A stretch of DNA of 7,355 bases, from NCBI GenBank assembly GCA_025929805.1, contig JAICPP010000167.1, positions 1 through 7,355 of the forward strand. Reading direction: 5' to 3'. This document shows, piece by piece, positions 5,483 through 7,355 of the stretch (within the stretch, counting starts at the first letter, position 1; every line of letters begins with the position of its first letter). The notes under the pieces are model-generated. The model was not told where the DNA came from. It worked only from the letters and a program-made list of their open reading frames with translations, and made no database searches. The stretch is from Gemmatimonadales bacterium. Its GTDB lineage: Bacteria; Gemmatimonadota; Gemmatimonadetes; Gemmatimonadales; GWC2-71-9. Made by a program: the position numbers and the translations under genes.

Positions 5483-6736
5483 TCACTGGCCGGCAGGCGC
5501 TCGGCCGTCTTCGGCCAAGCTTGCCAGCAAGGCGCGCCCGTGCCGCCCCAGTCGCCGTAACCGGCGGGGAAGAAAGTCCCTCCAGGAGAACACACTGAGA
5601 TCGAGCGGACGCTGATACCGTCTCGATCGTGGCAGGGGGTAGCGACCGTTCATGGTGTCATCGATGAGCTGCAAGTAGGACCCGCCCATCGCCTCGACCG
5701 AGAACCTCTGGCTGGCACGCGCATGTGCCGCGCTGCTCATCTGTGACCAACGCGCAGGGTCATGATACAGGAGAGCGACCGCTTCGGCAAAAGCGGGCAC
5801 GTCACCAACCGGCACCAACATTCCGGTTCTGCCCTCATCCACTGCGGCGTCGGTGATACCCGGCAGACGAGACACCACCGGGACGCACCCGCACGCCTGG
5901 CTCTCCAGCAGCGCAATAGGCAGCCCCTCGTATTGCGAAGGCATGAGCAGGATGTGCGCGCTCAGCAGGAGCTGGTAGATGCCTTCGGTGGTCAATCCCT
6001 TGAGACTGCGGGTTCGCCCGCTGAGCCCGTAGTCGGACAGCCGCTGGTGGAGTGCTGGAGAATCGGGCCCCTCGCCGACGATCGTCAGACCGGCGTCGAT
6101 ACCGCGATCCAGGCAGGCCTGGTAGATGTCTGGGATCCACAGGACTCCCTTTTGGGCATGGTCCAGCCGGCCTATGAACGTCAGCTCGACACGACCGCGG
6201 AGCGCGCTCCGCTGTTGCCACAGTGCGTGATTCGGGATGTCGACGCCGGATAATACCTCGAGCACCGGCCGGTCTCCGGTTCTCCCCCTCGCAGTCATGG
6301 CGACTTTGGGACTCACCGCCACGGCAACGTTCCAGGCGTCCTGATTACCGCAGCCGACCCGGTAGATCTCCTCCGCATCGTTGTGCAGAATGGGGATGAC
6401 GACCACCTCGTCAGACAGACGGGCCAGAGAGGCCTGGGCGTGGCGGGCGTGATTCAGAAGGATGACATCGTAGTTGCCCTGCCGGAGTCTGGCGGCAACC
6501 CGGAGGCTGTGCACCGGCGGCACCAGAAAACCGGGCGATTGAGCGCCGGCAACGTGCTCTGCGCGGATGTGCAGCTCGTCCCAGCGGCGAAACCACTCGC
6601 CCGGCTCGATCGTTGTGAGGACCTCGACCTCACAACCCTGCTCCCGGAGGTACCGGCCCAGACGCAGCAGAAAGGCTTCCATCCCTCCGCAGTGCATGGC
6701 GTAGGTCACGAATGCTATTCGAGGTGGCCGCGGCAT
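5483..6736 (-). CDS. GT4-family (GT-B fold) glycosyltransferase
   Basis: 417 residues from ATG at 6734-6736, eight bases after the stop of the upstream methyltransferase. An in-frame GTG at 6770-6772 would add 12 residues and overlap that gene by 28 bases. It is less likely because the first beta strand, RIAFVTYAM, already starts at residue 6 from the ATG. The N-terminal acceptor domain carries the loop CGGMEAFLL (residues 16-24). The C-terminal donor domain shows LTFIGRLDHAQKG (185-197), TIVGEGPDSPAL (218-229), KGLTTEGIYQLLLSAHILLM (246-265) and a complete E-x7-E pair at E270 and E278 (YEGLPIALLES). It should transfer a sugar from a nucleotide-sugar to a lipid-linked glycan in the cytoplasm; the sugar is unknown. 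Its C-terminal half has a decayed paralogue at 3797-4291. It probably shares a transcript with the flanking methyltransferases. Confidence 0.93.
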   Translation of the reverse strand: MPRPPRIAFVTYAMHCGGMEAFLLRLGRYLREQGCEVEVLTTIEPGEWFRRWDELHIRAEHVAGAQSPGFLVPPVHSLRVAARLRQGNYDVILLNHARHAQASLARLSDEVVVIPILHNDAEEIYRVGCGNQDAWNVAVAVSPKVAMTARGRTGDRPVLEVLSGVDIPNHALWQQRSALRGRVELTFIGRLDHAQKGVLWIPDIYQACLDRGIDAGLTIVGEGPDSPALHQRLSDYGLSGRTRSLKGLTTEGIYQLLLSAHILLMPSQYEGLPIALLESQACGCVPVVSRLPGITDAAVDEGRTGMLVPVGDVPAFAEAVALLYHDPARWSQMSSAAHARASQRFSVEAMGGSYLQLIDDTMNGRYPLPRSRRYQRPLDLSVFSWRDFLPRRLRRLGRHGRALLASLAEDGRAPAGQ

Positions 6737-6744
6737 TAGCAGAA

Positions 6745-7355
6745 CTAGTCCGGAGTCCGGCCGTGCATCCACAGACCCACCGGTTCACGAGCACGGCGTA
6801 AGGCTCTTCGTGCCAGCCATCTTGCCAGGGGCAGCACTCCGTGAGTGACGGGATCAGTCCGGATGACTCCCGTGCTTACGTTGGCCAGGCCGCTCAACTC
6901 ACCCACCCGGCGCAGGGCCAGCCCGGTAAAGAAGAGAAGGTGGACGGGTGGTACCCAGTCGGGTCGGGTGGCGTTCTGCACTGCGGTACAGTCCCAGTTG
7001 GGCACGGTAAAGAAGAGCTGTCCACCCGGCCGCAACAGTTTCTTTGTACTCGAGATGAACTGCAGGGGTGAGGTGAGGTGCTCCAGCACCTCGAATGCCG
7101 TCACCACGTCAAACTTCTCGCCTTGCTCGATAAGCTCTTCGATTGTGGCGACTCGCATCGGAAAGCGGGTGAATTCGCGGCCGGTGGTAATGGCCAGTTC
7201 GGAGACGTCGATACCGGTCACGTCCCAGCCGCGACTAAAGGCGCTATGACCAAAACGGCCCACCCCACAACCTACGTCGAGGAGCTTGGCGCCCGGAAAG
7301 CGCCGGACGCGGCGGAAAAAGGAGCGGTAGGTGGGGTGTTCCGCCAGCTTGGCGC
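6745..7355 (-). CDS. UbiG-like class I SAM-dependent methyltransferase, 5' end cut by window edge
   Basis: The frame is open from the first full codon at 7353 to TAG at 6745-6747, giving 202 visible residues. The GTG at 7263 falls inside motif I and is not the start. The methyltransferase core is complete: motif I LLDVGCGVGRFGHS (residues 24-37), GIDVSELA (47-54) with the acidic SAM-ribose ligand, FDVVTAFEVLEHL (81-93), and LLRPGGQLFFTVPN (106-119). The family methylates small molecules, sugars or lipid-linked glycans, and this context suggests a glycan. The C-terminal part is rich in Arg and may help bind an acidic or lipid partner, but this is speculation. The stop lies eight bases before the ATG of the GT4 gene, so they are probably co-transcribed. 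The missing N-terminus is on the order of tens of residues. Confidence 0.9.
   Translation of the reverse strand, partial: AKLAEHPTYRSFFRRVRRFPGAKLLDVGCGVGRFGHSAFSRGWDVTGIDVSELAITTGREFTRFPMRVATIEELIEQGEKFDVVTAFEVLEHLTSPLQFISSTKKLLRPGGQLFFTVPNWDCTAVQNATRPDWVPPVHLLFFTGLALRRVGELSGLANVSTGVIRTDPVTHGVLPLARWLARRALRRAREPVGLWMHGRTPD

Larger units (their letters stand above)
1009..6736 (-). other. Decayed tandem duplication of a GT4, methyltransferase and GT2 block
   Basis: Two parallel series run on the minus strand. Block A is the GT4 at 5483-6736, the methyltransferase at 4558-5457 and the GT2 remnant at 4292-4557. Block B is the GT4 remnant at 3797-4291, the methyltransferase remnants at 3508-3783 and 1935-2068, and the GT2 at 1009-1938. 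Gene order, strand and junction sequences agree. Nucleotide matches continue through intergenic stretches, for example 3860-3960 against 5570-5680. The copies differ visibly, so the duplication is not recent. The block B methyltransferase is interrupted by about 1.4 kb of unrelated DNA. Confidence 0.82.

Noticed and set aside
5458..5595. Longer version of the methyltransferase starting at 5595
   Set aside because: The extra 46 codons overlap the GT4 end, and a GGAGG site precedes the ATG at 5457. The decayed copy also aligns from that ATG position.
5762..6253. 163-codon plus-strand open frame
   Set aside because: It is antisense to the GT4 gene with full donor-site motifs; a shadow frame.

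Overview
The window looks like a surface-polysaccharide (O-antigen, capsule or exopolysaccharide) biosynthesis locus of a GC-rich bacterium. The sequence does not fix the phylum. Intact genes encode two GT4-type (GT-B) glycosyltransferases, one GT2-type (GT-A) glycosyltransferase and three SAM-dependent methyltransferases. No transporter, polymerase, tRNA, rRNA, CRISPR array or transposase is visible.

Layout from left to right. 1-1012 (+) is a GT4 glycosyltransferase that runs off the left edge. It meets a GT2 glycosyltransferase (1009-1938, -) tail to tail, the two stop codons sharing CTAG. From 1935 to about 4557 the DNA is largely a gene graveyard. It holds a 3' scrap of a methyltransferase (1935-2068, -), a heavily frameshifted remnant of the phenylalanyl-tRNA synthetase alpha subunit pheS (about 2076-2646, +), one intact AT-richer methyltransferase gene (2668-3486, +), the rest of the broken methyltransferase (about 3508-3783, -), and a chimeric remnant joining a GT4 (3797-4291, -) to a GT2 (4292-4557, -). 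From 4558 to the right edge three minus-strand genes look intact and closely packed: a UbiG-like methyltransferase (6745-7355, cut by the edge), a GT4 glycosyltransferase (5483-6736) and a second methyltransferase (4558-5457).

The main structural reading is that a three-gene block, GT4 then methyltransferase then GT2 in transcription order, was once duplicated in tandem. The upstream block keeps its GT4 and methyltransferase but its GT2 was destroyed. The downstream block keeps its GT2 but lost its GT4 and methyltransferase. One deletion fused the two dead genes. The dead methyltransferase was also split by about 1.4 kb carrying the pheS remnant and the AT-richer methyltransferase. Between them the survivors still make one full GT4, methyltransferase and GT2 set.

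The glycosyltransferases would add sugars to a lipid-linked oligosaccharide on the cytoplasmic side of the inner membrane, and the methyltransferases may modify or cap sugars. Donor and acceptor sugars cannot be read from the sequence. I see no clear evidence of a wholly new biological system. The pheS fossil and the decayed duplication are the most unusual content.
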